A stretch of 64,000 nucleotides of DNA from NCBI GenBank assembly GCA_002067745.1, contig MVRU01000005.1, forward strand, positions 1 through 64,000, given 5' to 3'. The position numbers and the translations under genes were made by a program. Source of the stretch: Syntrophus sp. PtaU1.Bin005 (lineage in GTDB: Bacteria; Desulfobacterota; Syntrophia; Syntrophales; Syntrophaceae). The notes below the pieces were generated by a model. That model did not search any database. It was not told the DNA's origin and saw only the letters and a program-made list of their open reading frames with translations. Shown one piece after another: positions 8,295 through 17,187 of this stretch; position 1 is the stretch's first letter, and every line of letters starts with the position of its first letter.

Positions 8295-8990
8295 TTAAAA
8301 TGGCCATACCCAATCGACAACTCTCGTCATCCAACCGGGCTTCATCTTGTCGTTGATGACTCCATGGCCGGTATAGACCATTCTGGCATCGGCGATATAC
8401 TGTGAATAGATGCTGTTGTCCGATCTGATATCTTCGGGCCGGACGATCCCGGTGAGAATGATATACTGATCCTCGTTGTTTACGGATAGCTGACGCTTCC
8501 CTTCAATAACGAGATTGCCGTTGTCCAGCACTTTCGTAACACGCGCGCTTAAAGTGGCCACAAGCTGACCACCGCGGGAGGTATTCCCCTCCCCCTTCAG
8601 ATTGGAAACCGCGCTTCCCCCGATTTCTATTTTTGACCCCATGCCGGCGTTGCGGCTCAAAATCGAATGATCCAGACCCAGAAAGGCGTCGATTCCGGCC
8701 GAGGCACTTGAATCTCTGCTGGTGTTTGTCGTGGCTTTATTGGTTCCGAGAGAGGATTCACTAATGAGAATCGTCACGATATCATTGACAAACCTGGCTT
8801 TTTTGTCGGAAAAGAGCATGTTGGTCGAACTTTCACCAGGCCAGATGGAGCCCCTTGCCGGCTCTTCTCTTGGGGGAGTCGGTGTCTGAAGAGGCGGCCC
8901 TGGCGGAAAATAATCCGGTTTGCTCATACAGCCCGGGAACAGCAAAACAATCACCCAAAATGTGCATAATATTGAAAGTCGACGATACAT
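8295..8990 (-). CDS. flgH: FlgH flagellar L-ring lipoprotein
   Basis: Outer-membrane ring around the flagellar rod. 231 residues with a lipobox (LFPGC, Cys at about 21), so it is lipid-anchored. Family blocks include [43 protein letters not shown], and the C-terminal [23 protein letters not shown] and a Trp-rich end. Full length. It sits between flgA and flgI, the standard order. Confidence 0.96.
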   Translation of the reverse strand: MYRRLSILCTFWVIVLLFPGCMSKPDYFPPGPPLQTPTPPREEPARGSIWPGESSTNMLFSDKKARFVNDIVTILISESSLGTNKATTNTSRDSSASAGIDAFLGLDHSILSRNAGMGSKIEIGGSAVSNLKGEGNTSRGGQLVATLSARVTKVLDNGNLVIEGKRQLSVNNEDQYIILTGIVRPEDIRSDNSIYSQYIADARMVYTGHGVINDKMKPGWMTRVVDWVWPF

Positions 8991-9067
8991 ACCCGTTTCT
9001 CCCGTTCGTTACGCTCGATCATTTACAATATTTTTCTGAAATTCTTCTGCCTTTGTTTGATGATCCG

Positions 9068-9805
9068 TCATATGTCAACCTTCACGATGGAATCGCCGAT
9101 GACCCTGCCATGAATGACCTTGTTCGAGGAAATGTTTCTGACTTTTACCGTGGTCCCGAAGATCCCCTCTTCCTCGGCAACGCCAAGCGTCGAGATATTC
9201 AGCGTATCATGAATGCAGACGATTTTGACGATCTTCCCTTTCTTAAACATGACGGGATCGCCGATCATACTCGACGTCAATGGCGTCTGGGCATTAACGG
9301 AGCGAAGCATTCTCCTTCCTATGACGGTCTGCGGATCGTCAATGAGGTCTTTAGGCAACCGGCTGAACCATTTTTCCGAAAGGGCAATGTCCTGTGCAGA
9401 GACAGTTTCCCCTTTTCTGAGAAGTTTTGCGCTCAGGGCGACTTCCATGAAGACCTCGATCCGAACTGGAACGAAGATCTGTTTGTAATCATGATCTTTA
9501 TGCCGTACGTTTACGCGATAAAGCTTATGGCCGATATATTCGTCGTTTTTGTTTTCCTTGACCTCCAATTTGAAATTCCTGGAAGGAAGGACCATTTCCT
9601 TGAGATCGGATGGAAAAAACACCCTGACCGCCCCCTTTGGCCATGGCATATGTTTTTCGATATGGCATCTTACGGCAGCTTCAACGAGTGACTTCTCAAG
9701 AATTGTCGGATCAGAGGCATAAAGGGAGGCAGCGGCTAACAGGAGAAAAAAGCCGCAAAAAAGAAGCATCTGAAAGAGAGGGGTCCAAAGTATCTTTCTC
9801 TTCAT
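9068..9805 (-). CDS. flgA: FlgA P-ring assembly chaperone
   Basis: Periplasmic protein needed to assemble FlgI into the P ring. 245 residues with an N-terminal signal peptide (hydrophobic 8-28). The C-terminal SAF-like domain shows RRMLRSVNAQTPLTSSMI, VMFKKGKIVKIV and KVRNISSNKVIHGRVIGDSIVKV, the conserved FlgA pattern. ATG at 9805, 4 bases after the flgG stop, so translation is probably coupled. Confidence 0.93.
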   Translation of the reverse strand: MKRKILWTPLFQMLLFCGFFLLLAAASLYASDPTILEKSLVEAAVRCHIEKHMPWPKGAVRVFFPSDLKEMVLPSRNFKLEVKENKNDEYIGHKLYRVNVRHKDHDYKQIFVPVRIEVFMEVALSAKLLRKGETVSAQDIALSEKWFSRLPKDLIDDPQTVIGRRMLRSVNAQTPLTSSMIGDPVMFKKGKIVKIVCIHDTLNISTLGVAEEEGIFGTTVKVRNISSNKVIHGRVIGDSIVKVDI

Positions 9806-9809
9806 TGCG

Positions 9810-10592
9810 TTATCTCTTGAGGTTGTTCGTTACTTCAAGCATGTTGTCCGCCGTCGTAATCGCTTTTGAGTTGATTTCGTAGGCCCTCTGCCCGACGATC
9901 ATCTTGACCATCTCATCGACCACATTCACATTGGACATTTCAAGAAAACTCTGGGAAGTGGTTCCCATGCCATTCTCTCCCGGATTGCCTGTCACCGCTT
10001 CGCCGGAGGCTTCCGTCTGGGCGAAAAGGTTCCGCCCCATGCCCGTCAAGCCTGCAGGATTAATGAATTTTGCCAGTTCAAGCCTACCGGTGGCCAGGGC
10101 TTTTCCGTTTGCATCAGAGGCGGTCCAGGTTCCACCGCTGTCCAGGGTGAAGGTTACGGTGTCCGCCGGGACGCTGACCTCAGGAATCAATTTCAGCCCT
10201 TCGGTGGTGCAGACGACCCCGTCCTTGTTGATCTTGAAATTGCCGGCCCGTGTGTAAACCGTTTCCCCGTTGTTATCCAATTGGAAAAAACCGTCCCCTT
10301 CAATGGCCCAGTCGAAGGGATTGCCGGTGGATTGATAATCGCCCTGAGAAAACATTTTTTGCGTTGCAACGGGTTTGACGCCCATTCCCACTTCTATGCC
10401 AACGGTCATTTGATTTCCCGATGATGTTTCCGATCCTGCCTTTGATGAGAGCTGATACATGAGATCCTGGAAATCCGCTCTGGATTTCTTGAATCCGACG
10501 GTGTTGACATTGGCAAGATTGTTCGCCACTACATCCTGTTCGAGCTGCTGAGCCTGCATTCCAGTCGCTGCGGTCCAAAGCGATCTGATCAT
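9810..10592 (-). CDS. flgG: FlgG distal rod protein
   Basis: Builds the distal rod of the flagellum; exported through the flagellar type III apparatus. 260 residues, the usual length. N-terminus MIRSLWTAATGMQAQQ followed by NNLANVNTVGFKKSRADFQDL is the rod/hook family signature, and the C-terminus (LEMSNVNVVDEMVKMIVGQRAYEINSKAI, TADNMLEVTNNL) is the FlgG form. AAGGAGG ribosome site. Located between flgF and flgA. Confidence 0.97.
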   Translation of the reverse strand: MIRSLWTAATGMQAQQLEQDVVANNLANVNTVGFKKSRADFQDLMYQLSSKAGSETSSGNQMTVGIEVGMGVKPVATQKMFSQGDYQSTGNPFDWAIEGDGFFQLDNNGETVYTRAGNFKINKDGVVCTTEGLKLIPEVSVPADTVTFTLDSGGTWTASDANGKALATGRLELAKFINPAGLTGMGRNLFAQTEASGEAVTGNPGENGMGTTSQSFLEMSNVNVVDEMVKMIVGQRAYEINSKAITTADNMLEVTNNLKR

Positions 10593-10616
10593 CGCGAATT
10601 CCTCCTTACGTTAAGT

Positions 10617-11333
10617 TTAGACGAGTTTCCCAATTCGGCCTGTTGAAAGTTTATCCTGATCGCTCATGGTGTGGATAAGCTTTTGGTAGGTTTCGAAGGT
10701 TCTCTGAAGGTCAATCATTTGAATCATTTCCTTGATCGCACTGACATTTGAACTTTCAAGCGATTCATTCACAACATGCGGGGCGAAATCCTTTTTGAGC
10801 ACTCCGTTTCCATTGTCCTTAAAAGCGCCGCCTCCCACATGAACCAGGGCTTCCGGATTCTCGAAACTGACGATGCTCAGCATGTCCGCCTGGTTTCCAT
10901 CCATCATGATGTTTCCCGATTCATCAACCCGGATGTCTTTGCCCTCGAGAATGATTTTTCCTGTTCTGCCCAGAACATAATCACCGGACTTTGTAACCAG
11001 TTCACTCCGTGAATTGATGGTGAAATCTCCCTTTCTTGTGTACACGATGCCCTGATCGGTTTGCAGGGTAAAAAAGCCGTCTCCTTGAAGGGCAAAATCC
11101 AGGGGATTATCCGTTTTCTGGAGGGTGCCCTGTGAATAATCCGTAAAGACGGATTCCGTATAGGGGGGCACCTGATCTCGAAGGTCTGGAGCTGGCGTAT
11201 TCATGATATAGCTCAAATATTCGGCCTTGAACCCCGGGGTGGCGACATTGGCCACATTGTTGGAAGAGTGATCCAGTTTTGCCAGGGTTCGGACACATGC
11301 TTTTCCTACATCAGAAACATCATAAGAGGTCAT
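10617..11333 (-). CDS. flgF: FlgF-like proximal rod protein
   Basis: Rod component of the flagellar basal body, 238 residues from ATG at 11333. An in-frame TTG 13 codons upstream is rejected because it lies inside a sigma-54 promoter. The N-terminal NNVANVATPGFKAEYLSYIM and C-terminal LESSNVSAIKEMIQMIDLQRTFETYQKLI are the family ends. The middle (NPLDFALQGDGFFTLQTDQGIVYTRKGDF) matches the FlgF/FlgG class. FlgF rather than FlgG is chosen by order and because the true flgG is next. First gene of the flgFGAHIJ unit. Confidence 0.92.
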   Translation of the reverse strand: MTSYDVSDVGKACVRTLAKLDHSSNNVANVATPGFKAEYLSYIMNTPAPDLRDQVPPYTESVFTDYSQGTLQKTDNPLDFALQGDGFFTLQTDQGIVYTRKGDFTINSRSELVTKSGDYVLGRTGKIILEGKDIRVDESGNIMMDGNQADMLSIVSFENPEALVHVGGGAFKDNGNGVLKKDFAPHVVNESLESSNVSAIKEMIQMIDLQRTFETYQKLIHTMSDQDKLSTGRIGKLV

Positions 11334-11366
11334 AAGCCCCGCTCCGTAACTGTTTTCGATGGAGAA

Positions 11367-11383
11367 TTGCAATATGTGAACCA
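11367..11383 (-). promoter_or_regulatory. Sigma-54 (RpoN) promoter of flgF operon
   Basis: Read on the minus strand: TGGTTCACATATTGCAA. The GG at -24 and GC at -12 are exactly 10 bases apart, and TGG, C6 and TTGCA agree with TGGCACG-N4-TTGCW. Predicted transcription start is near 11357, giving a leader of about 24 bases before the flgF ATG. Confidence 0.75.
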
Positions 11384-11581
11384 GATAGAATTAACAGGGC
11401 GAATCCATGGGCGGTAACTCGCTAAGTAGCTTATAATAAATGGTTATTACAATGTGAATTCTGCACGATTTTGCGGTTCTGGAAGCGGATGGATCACCTG
11501 GATAGCAGATTTGGATCTGGAGGGGAAAGAGGTGAAAGATTTTCTCCCTTTTTTGGGGGATAGCCTGGAAATATTTTCCCC

Positions 11582-11875
11582 TTAGGATAACCCTTGGGAA
11601 TGATCACGATAATCGGAGTTTACCGCATAGATGAACGAAAGAATTTCTGCTACGGCTCGATACAATTCTTCCGGGATTTGTTCATCAATGTCCAGCTTGC
11701 TGAGGATCTGAACAAGCTCGGGGTCATTTTTGATGGGAACGCCGTTTTTCATAGCCAATTCTATGATGTTATCGGCGATTATCCCCTGCCCCCTGGCCGT
11801 TACTCGTGGCGCCGCATCACGGGAACCGTCATATCTTATCGCTGCGGCAACCCTTCTTTTTTTTGTTTCTTCCAT
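11582..11875 (-). CDS. FlhB C-terminal paralogue (FhlB-like)
   Basis: 97-residue cytoplasmic protein resembling only the part of FlhB that follows its self-cleavage point: RRVAAAIRYDGSRDAAPRVTARGQGIIADNI aligns with the LAIALKYD...KGAGYIAEKI region of the FlhB at 20454-21518, and the ends IPEELYRAVAEILSFIYAV versus IPDSLYRAVAEILAYVYSL are nearly identical. There is no membrane part and no NPTH cleavage site. Such proteins can replace or modulate the FlhB C-terminal domain in substrate switching. ATG 11875 lies 4 bases after the preceding stop, so translation is coupled. An upstream in-frame extension overlaps the previous gene and is rejected. Confidence 0.85.
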   Translation of the reverse strand: MEETKKRRVAAAIRYDGSRDAAPRVTARGQGIIADNIIELAMKNGVPIKNDPELVQILSKLDIDEQIPEELYRAVAEILSFIYAVNSDYRDHSQGLS

Positions 11876-11879
11876 TGGA

Positions 11880-13040
11880 TCAGGCAAAACAGTTAATGAT
11901 TTTTTTTGAATAGATGACCCGATTGTTGATAAAATCGAGTTTCTCTTCAGCAAGATGGCTGCATCGGCAGACCGTAAAGTTAGCCTGACTGTATCCCGCA
12001 GAGGTCATCCGGTCGTTCAGAATCTCCAAAGACTTTTGTAGAAAACGATCCGAATCGACATGGCTGCATTTAAAGGTGCCCCATACCTTTTTCTGCCTGC
12101 AGTTGACATCCACCATCAGGTCGCCTAATGCGTCCATGGTCACGAACACGACAAAGCGAAACCGATCAGGAAGGTTCTTTGATTTTTGACCCTTCAGGTC
12201 TACGAACAGATCGGCCATGGTCAAATGCTCCGAAGATTTTACGGGAATCTGGAAGTAATAGCCCTGTTCCTCCTCCTGGCCAATGACATTGATCACCTGG
12301 TGGTTGTAAATTGCCTCCAGCGCATCGTCGGCATAGGTGACCAGATTTTCAAGGGCCTTCAGGAGGCCGGGATTCAACTCGGAACCCGTTGCGCCGGACA
12401 GAAGCGGGCGCATTCTTACAGAAAGGCGAGACAAAAGGTCTTTTAAGGTTTTTGCCGAAGAATTCCGGAGGTCATCCTCCTTTTCCGTGTAACCGGATGA
12501 GAATCTTCTCAGGGATTTCTCAACCAGGAAGCCCAGGTTGATGATAAACTGCTTGATAAAAAGGGGGTCGTTCAGGCTTTTCTCTGAATACACAAGAGAA
12601 GAAAGCATTCGTTGAAGAGAGTCCGCTTCTGCTTTTTCAAGGAAGGGGAGGAGGGAATGCAAATCGCCGTCGCATAACGCAAGGCCATTTCTTATCACGT
12701 TGAACAGGGAATCGGGGCTGGATCGGAACATTGCCAGGTTGCTTTTGGCAGGGTGGAAGGCCTCTTCGGAGGATTGAACCAGGCTCAGCAGAATCTGTGG
12801 CTGGAGTTCTTCCACTTTAAGAAGCATGCTGTCTCCCCGGTTAAAGGAATGGTTGGATTGGGCAGACAACATCCCCCTGCCGGTCTCGATGAGGATTTCG
12901 TGACTGCTTAATTTTCGTACGACCTGGGCCCGGAAGACGTCCCCCTTCGACAGGGAGAGTGTCTCATCTGCTGCTTGCCTCGAATGAGTCAAGACCGGAG
13001 AGTCGGGACTGCCTGGGGGCAGCTTGTGAATTGGATACAT
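11880..13040 (-). CDS. Second FliK-like hook-length control protein
   Basis: 386-residue protein placed directly before the FhlB-like gene. The last 130 residues look like the FliK C-terminal globular domain: GYYFQIPV, a strand with MDALGDLMVDVNCRQKKVWGTF, and a helix FLQKSLEILNDRMTSAGYSQANF that ends in a beta strand. The N-terminal 200 residues are mostly helical and unassigned. A role in export-specificity switching together with its FhlB-like neighbour is inferred, not shown. The true fliK is at 26221-27807, so this would be a divergent second copy. Confidence 0.65.
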   Translation of the reverse strand: MYPIHKLPPGSPDSPVLTHSRQAADETLSLSKGDVFRAQVVRKLSSHEILIETGRGMLSAQSNHSFNRGDSMLLKVEELQPQILLSLVQSSEEAFHPAKSNLAMFRSSPDSLFNVIRNGLALCDGDLHSLLPFLEKAEADSLQRMLSSLVYSEKSLNDPLFIKQFIINLGFLVEKSLRRFSSGYTEKEDDLRNSSAKTLKDLLSRLSVRMRPLLSGATGSELNPGLLKALENLVTYADDALEAIYNHQVINVIGQEEEQGYYFQIPVKSSEHLTMADLFVDLKGQKSKNLPDRFRFVVFVTMDALGDLMVDVNCRQKKVWGTFKCSHVDSDRFLQKSLEILNDRMTSAGYSQANFTVCRCSHLAEEKLDFINNRVIYSKKIINCFA

Positions 13041-13045
13041 GGACC

Positions 13046-13531
13046 TTATCGGCTTCTGGCACGGGAAAGACTGAGGATCAGCTCGATTTCACCTTCCGGA
13101 AGTCCCAGTTGCTGAGATATCTGCCCTTCATTCAAACCTTGTCCTGCCAGATCAAGAATTTTACGATAGGGCTCCTCAGAAGAACAATCTCCGTTCTCTT
13201 TATGGTCTGTTTTTTTTGCATTCCCTGTGATGGATAGATGGTCGAAACGCATGGCCTGTTTCAGAAGATCATCCAGCTTTTTTTCCCTTTCCTCCAACGA
13301 TGAAGCGAGTTCTTTCATTTCACGCTTCCCCCGCTCCAGTTCCTGAAGAAACTGATCGGAAAACCGTTTTGACTCAGCAAGCATTTGCTTTAATTCACTG
13401 ATGGAGTCTTCAGAGAGCCCCGTGGAACCCGGCTTGAAGTATTTACGGAACCTGAACAACAACACAAGGATCCCCGCGCATATCATGATGTCCGTTGCGA
13501 TCTGGAATCCGAACAAATACTGGATATTCAT
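13046..13531 (-). CDS. DUF2802-like membrane protein of the flagellar cluster
   Basis: 161 residues: one membrane helix (about 10-28), a charged coiled coil (about 45-90, SISELKQMLAESK to LLKQAMRF), and a C-terminal helix-turn-helix-like end (YRKILDLAGQGLNEGQISQQLGLPEGEIELILSLSR). This layout is that of DUF2802 proteins, which recur in flagellar and chemotaxis loci of proteobacteria without a proven function. It lies 5 bases before the FliK-like gene, so they share a transcript. Confidence 0.7.
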   Translation of the reverse strand: MNIQYLFGFQIATDIMICAGILVLLFRFRKYFKPGSTGLSEDSISELKQMLAESKRFSDQFLQELERGKREMKELASSLEEREKKLDDLLKQAMRFDHLSITGNAKKTDHKENGDCSSEEPYRKILDLAGQGLNEGQISQQLGLPEGEIELILSLSRARSR

Positions 13532-13545
13532 GTTAAATCCCGGCG

Positions 13546-13866
13546 TTAAATCTTGATATTAACGAACTTCCCCTTCCCTGCCGATTTCCCGTCTTCTTCG
13601 TTTTCCGTATCCTCATCCTGTTTTTGGGTCCTGGGGCTCTTCCGCTGGGGCATATTGTGTTTCGTTGACTCTTCTCTATCCCGGATCAGGGCCCTTTCTG
13701 TTTTTGAAGAGTCCTGGACCTTCTCTCTGGCCAGCTTCTGCTCTTCCTTAAGCTGCGTCTCGATGTAGTTTTGCTGGATGCTGGATTGCTGTTTTTGGAC
13801 ATGATGGATCTTTTCAATGGCCTCCACTTGCGATACGATTTGCTGGATATCAATGGGTCTTACCAT
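13546..13866 (-). CDS. Small coiled-coil, disordered flagellar-locus protein
   Basis: 106 residues from ATG at 13866, with a GGGAG site; an upstream in-frame TTG has no site. The N-terminal 50 residues (IQQIVSQVEAIEKIHHVQKQQSS...) are Gln-rich and helical. The rest is highly charged and probably disordered, ending in the hydrophobic FVNIKI. I do not recognise a named family, but short proteins of this build occur next to DUF2802 genes in related flagellar clusters. Function unknown. Confidence 0.6.
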   Translation of the reverse strand: MVRPIDIQQIVSQVEAIEKIHHVQKQQSSIQQNYIETQLKEEQKLAREKVQDSSKTERALIRDREESTKHNMPQRKSPRTQKQDEDTENEEDGKSAGKGKFVNIKI

Positions 13867-13959
13867 GGAAAGGCTCCCGTGGTCCAAGAGGCGCTCAAAG
13901 CCAGAAACGGCCCTGGAGATTCATTGGAATCAGGAAAAGGCAGTCCCCTGTTCAGTAAG

Positions 13960-14757
13960 CTATTTTTTTGTCACAGGGAATTCAATCGTTATCCTGTTCC
14001 TGTCCTCCATGCCTTCAAAAAGGCAGTTTATTCCATATTCATCGAAGATGGTTTTAATGTATGCAAAATTTCCATCCGAACGTCGGGGCATTGAGCTCGG
14101 AGCGGAATCGGCATCGTCCGCAGGATTGTCGATCCCTGCACCGGTATCCTCAATCGACACTGAAATCAAGGGATTGGTATGGACCATTTCAATGGACAAT
14201 TCCTTTCTGTCTCCCCTTTTCATCCTGCCCATGGCATCCCGGAACAGGGCGGAAAAACAATAGGAATAGTCCGACAAAACCCCATATACGAATGGCAGAT
14301 CGCCTGCAGGCTTAACGGTTTTTTTTACTTCATGTTTGAAATCCAGATAAAAATCCAGAAAGCGAATTTCGTTTCTTATAAGATCTTCCAGGTTAATCTG
14401 ATCAAGTCTTCTGTCCGCAACGGCATAGAACTTTGATGCCAGATCCTGGAACATATAAAAAAAACGGTCGGATTCCTTACAGATGGAAGCGATGTCGCTT
14501 AACAGTCTCGTCTGCTCGGCCCCAAGCGGATCCATCCATTCCGGATCGTGCGGATTTGTTTTCTTGAGATAGTCATTGAGCCTTCTTTCCAGCAGCCTCG
14601 ATCGCCCCATGATTCCATTGAGAGGGTTTGCAAAATTATGCAGAATGCCCGGCATCAGGTCATTGATGAAGGTAGACTCAAATTCTCTTTGCAGCGCTTG
14701 GCGGGCAACTTCCAGCTTCGTTTTTTCGTTGCTCAAAATCGATTCCCCCACGGTCAT
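13960..14757 (-). CDS. Orphan soluble histidine kinase inside the flagellar operon
   Basis: 265-residue sensor kinase core without membrane helices or an obvious input domain. The phospho-acceptor His is in ILHNFANPLNGIMGRSRLLE (His 40). The ATP-binding part keeps the D-box VSIEDTGAGIDNP and a G-rich-like NFAYIKTIFDEYG, although the N-box (YSYCFSALFRDAMGRM) is divergent. No response regulator adjoins it. In flagellar loci such kinases (FlrB, FleS or FlgS type) activate an NtrC-like partner that drives sigma-54 promoters. That role here is an inference strengthened by the sigma-54 promoters in the cluster. Confidence 0.75.
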   Translation of the reverse strand: MTVGESILSNEKTKLEVARQALQREFESTFINDLMPGILHNFANPLNGIMGRSRLLERRLNDYLKKTNPHDPEWMDPLGAEQTRLLSDIASICKESDRFFYMFQDLASKFYAVADRRLDQINLEDLIRNEIRFLDFYLDFKHEVKKTVKPAGDLPFVYGVLSDYSYCFSALFRDAMGRMKRGDRKELSIEMVHTNPLISVSIEDTGAGIDNPADDADSAPSSMPRRSDGNFAYIKTIFDEYGINCLFEGMEDRNRITIEFPVTKK

Positions 14758-14802
14758 AGTTCTTGTTCAGTTTGACAAAAAATCCAGCTTGCTGCTTGCG
14801 TC

Positions 14803-15372
14803 TTACAAAATAACAAATTTAGTAAAATAAATCCCGGATAAGAACCTGTTGCCGAATCGCTGATTCATTTCCTGGACTATGTGATCCTTCAATCTGTTTT
14901 TGTCTCTCATCGCCGCCGGATCTTTTGTTTGCTTCTCAAGAACTATTTTATAAACAAATTTTCTCAAATCGACAACCTGCTGCCGAGATAAAAACCTGTC
15001 GTCAGAGCCCGCATCGAGCACCAGAGAGCAGACCAACAGTCTGTCCTTTCCGCTGTGGTCTTTGAAGCTGATGATCATGTCCTGCAGCGCCGCGGATCGC
15101 TCGCGATCCTGTTGAGTCGAAAGGGCCTGCCTTCCGATGGCATGGCCATCCGGCTTTTTTGTAGGCCATGCGAAAATAAACAACGCCGCCGTCAGGGATG
15201 CAGAAACTAGGATCAGGCAAAGGCCGATCAGGATCTTCTTCGATGTTGGCCACTTCCCTCCGGGGCTCCCCTCCGGCGGATCCCCGGAGGGGGATTCGCC
15301 GGTGGAATCCAGATCGTTTGCCCTCTCAAAGAGGCTTACATCAAGAACGTCGATTTGAACTTTCTGTTTCAT
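14803..15372 (-). CDS. Second FliL-like protein
   Basis: 189 residues: Pro- and Gly-rich cytoplasmic N-terminus, one membrane helix (about 46-68), then a periplasmic domain with the FliL pattern SLVLDAGSDDRFLSRQQVVDLRKFVYKIV and the closing RFLSGIYFTKFVIL, which mirrors RVYFTEFVIQ at the end of the FliL at 25346-25837. FliL surrounds the stator and supports torque. A second copy may serve a specialised stator or a sensing role. It belongs to the string of genes after fliA. Confidence 0.75.
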   Translation of the reverse strand: MKQKVQIDVLDVSLFERANDLDSTGESPSGDPPEGSPGGKWPTSKKILIGLCLILVSASLTAALFIFAWPTKKPDGHAIGRQALSTQQDRERSAALQDMIISFKDHSGKDRLLVCSLVLDAGSDDRFLSRQQVVDLRKFVYKIVLEKQTKDPAAMRDKNRLKDHIVQEMNQRFGNRFLSGIYFTKFVIL

Positions 15373-15461
15373 GTGACTGCATCAGGATAAACGTTCATGG
15401 CATCCCCTGTCCCTGTTCCATGGCGTTGTACAGAGGATCCGGGACTGACCGGGCCATGCCT

Positions 15462-16181
15462 TCACCCGCTTATTTTTTTGACCGCCGCCTTAAGCCGGAT
15501 TATGGCCTGAGAATGAAGCTGGCAGACCCTCGATTCCGTTAATTCAAGGACGCTGCCGATCTCCTTCATCGTCAGCTCTTCGTAATAATACAAAGTCAAG
15601 ACGACGCGTTCTTTATTCGGAAGCTTTTCGATGGCTTCCTTAAGTTGGATTTTAAATTCCCGATCTGTGATTAAATCAAGAACGCTGCCTTGATCGACTG
15701 CTCTCATGACATCGGAACGGGAATACTTCTCCAGATAATCCCCCGGCAAATCCTCGCTGCTGATCAGGGAAAGACAACGTGATTCATCCAGATATTTAAA
15801 GTATTCCTCAAGAGATAGCCCCATATGATCCGATATTTCCTGATCTTCCGGATGGCGTCCCAACTTCTTCTGCAATTCTGAGATTGCCCTTGCTATTTCA
15901 TGATCCCTGCTACGCACATTCCTGGGGACCCAGTCTCTTGCCCGCAATTCGTCCAGAACGGCGCCTCGAATTCTAATGCCGGCATAGGTCTCAAATCGGA
16001 CATTTCTCTCGTCATCAAAATGTTCTATGGCGGACATGAGTCCCATGATCCCCACATTGAACAGATCTTCCTTGTCCCCGGCATCAATGGGCAGCCTCGA
16101 TACGATTCTCCCCACCACCGCTTTGGCGAAGGGAAGATATTTCAGTATCAAGGCGTCACGTTCTTTTTGCTCTACGTTCAT
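15462..16181 (-). CDS. fliA: FliA flagellar sigma-28 factor
   Basis: RNA polymerase sigma factor for late flagellar genes, 239 residues. Region 2 shows LFNVGIMGLMSAIEHFDDERNVRFETYAGIRIRGAVLDELRARDW, the classic FliA segment. Region 4 has RVVLTLYYYEELTMKEIGSVLELTESRVCQLHSQAIIRLK. ATG at 16181 overlaps the end of flhG by 26 bases. Its anti-sigma factor FlgM and a matching promoter are at 6259-6629. Confidence 0.97.
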   Translation of the reverse strand: MNVEQKERDALILKYLPFAKAVVGRIVSRLPIDAGDKEDLFNVGIMGLMSAIEHFDDERNVRFETYAGIRIRGAVLDELRARDWVPRNVRSRDHEIARAISELQKKLGRHPEDQEISDHMGLSLEEYFKYLDESRCLSLISSEDLPGDYLEKYSRSDVMRAVDQGSVLDLITDREFKIQLKEAIEKLPNKERVVLTLYYYEELTMKEIGSVLELTESRVCQLHSQAIIRLKAAVKKISG

Positions 16182-17088
16182 TTCCTAAACTTTTATCTCC
16201 GAAAAAACTGATGTTTCCGTTTTCGTCGTATTCAGGATTTTCGCTACAGATCTTTTCAGCCACCTTTTTTATGCAGAGGCTCGCCGCGGAGCGGGGATAA
16301 AGTTCCACAAAGGCCCTCTGCATCCTTACAGCCTCCTGGAGTCGTTTATCGTAAAGAATGTATCCCAGATATTCGATGGTGACATTCAGGAAATGCTCCG
16401 TTGCATGGCTCAACCGCAGATAGACACTCCGGGCTTCCGCGGCACTGCTGACCATGTTGATCACTATTCGGAACCGCTTTTTCGCATACCTCTGCTGGAG
16501 AACTTTTATCAAGGCATAGGCATCCGTCAGAGAGGTAGGTTCAGGAGTGGCGACAACGATGATCTCCCGCGCCGCCATGTTGAAGTACATGACGTTGTTT
16601 GCAATCCCGGCCGCTGTGTCAATCAGCATGAAATCGTGTTTTTCTTCAATGGAATCCAGGTCTTCCAGCAGTGTTAACTTCTGGCCACGCGACAGATCCG
16701 TCATTTCCTGTATGCCGGAAGAGGCCGGCAATATCTTAACGCCGCAGGGGCCGGAGACGAGGACTTCAGACAAGGAACGCTCTCCAGACAGGACGTGGTA
16801 GAGGTTATATTTGGGGGTAAGCCCCAGGACAACGTCAATATTGGCCAATCCGGCATCTGCATCAAGAACAAGGGTTTTTTTGTTCATTCCAGCCAGGGTG
16901 CATGCAAGATTCGCCGTGATGTTCGTTTTGCCCACCCCGCCTTTGCCGCTTGTGATGGCAATGGTCCTGACGCGCTCGGAAATTATTCTCCTGAAGAACA
17001 TTTTCGTAGACACGATTTCCGAAGGCGTTGCGGCTTCTCCCGCACTCTTCTCTCGCATCAACTCTCTAAGAGATTCAGCCTGATCCAC
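16156..17088 (-). CDS. flhG: FlhG (FleN) MinD-type ATPase, flagellar number control
   Basis: Limits the number of polar flagella and stimulates the FlhF GTPase. 310 residues. The N-terminus carries the DQAxxLR motif (DQAESLRELM) known to activate FlhF, and the deviant Walker A KGGVGKT is at 49-55. Also visible are DADAGLANIDVVLGL and a Walker B region LIDTAAGI. GTG start at 17088 after a GAGAGGT site. Placed between flhF and fliA, the usual polar-flagellum order. Confidence 0.95.
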   Translation of the reverse strand: MDQAESLRELMREKSAGEAATPSEIVSTKMFFRRIISERVRTIAITSGKGGVGKTNITANLACTLAGMNKKTLVLDADAGLANIDVVLGLTPKYNLYHVLSGERSLSEVLVSGPCGVKILPASSGIQEMTDLSRGQKLTLLEDLDSIEEKHDFMLIDTAAGIANNVMYFNMAAREIIVVATPEPTSLTDAYALIKVLQQRYAKKRFRIVINMVSSAAEARSVYLRLSHATEHFLNVTIEYLGYILYDKRLQEAVRMQRAFVELYPRSAASLCIKKVAEKICSENPEYDENGNISFFGDKSLGNERRAKRT

Positions 17089-17187
17089 TAGATACCTCTC
17101 ACAACCTTTGACTTTTCAATTGTTTCAGAAAAGTTACCCTTCGGGGTTCTGTTCAATCTTTATTTCCCGTCCGCGAGTTAGAAATCG

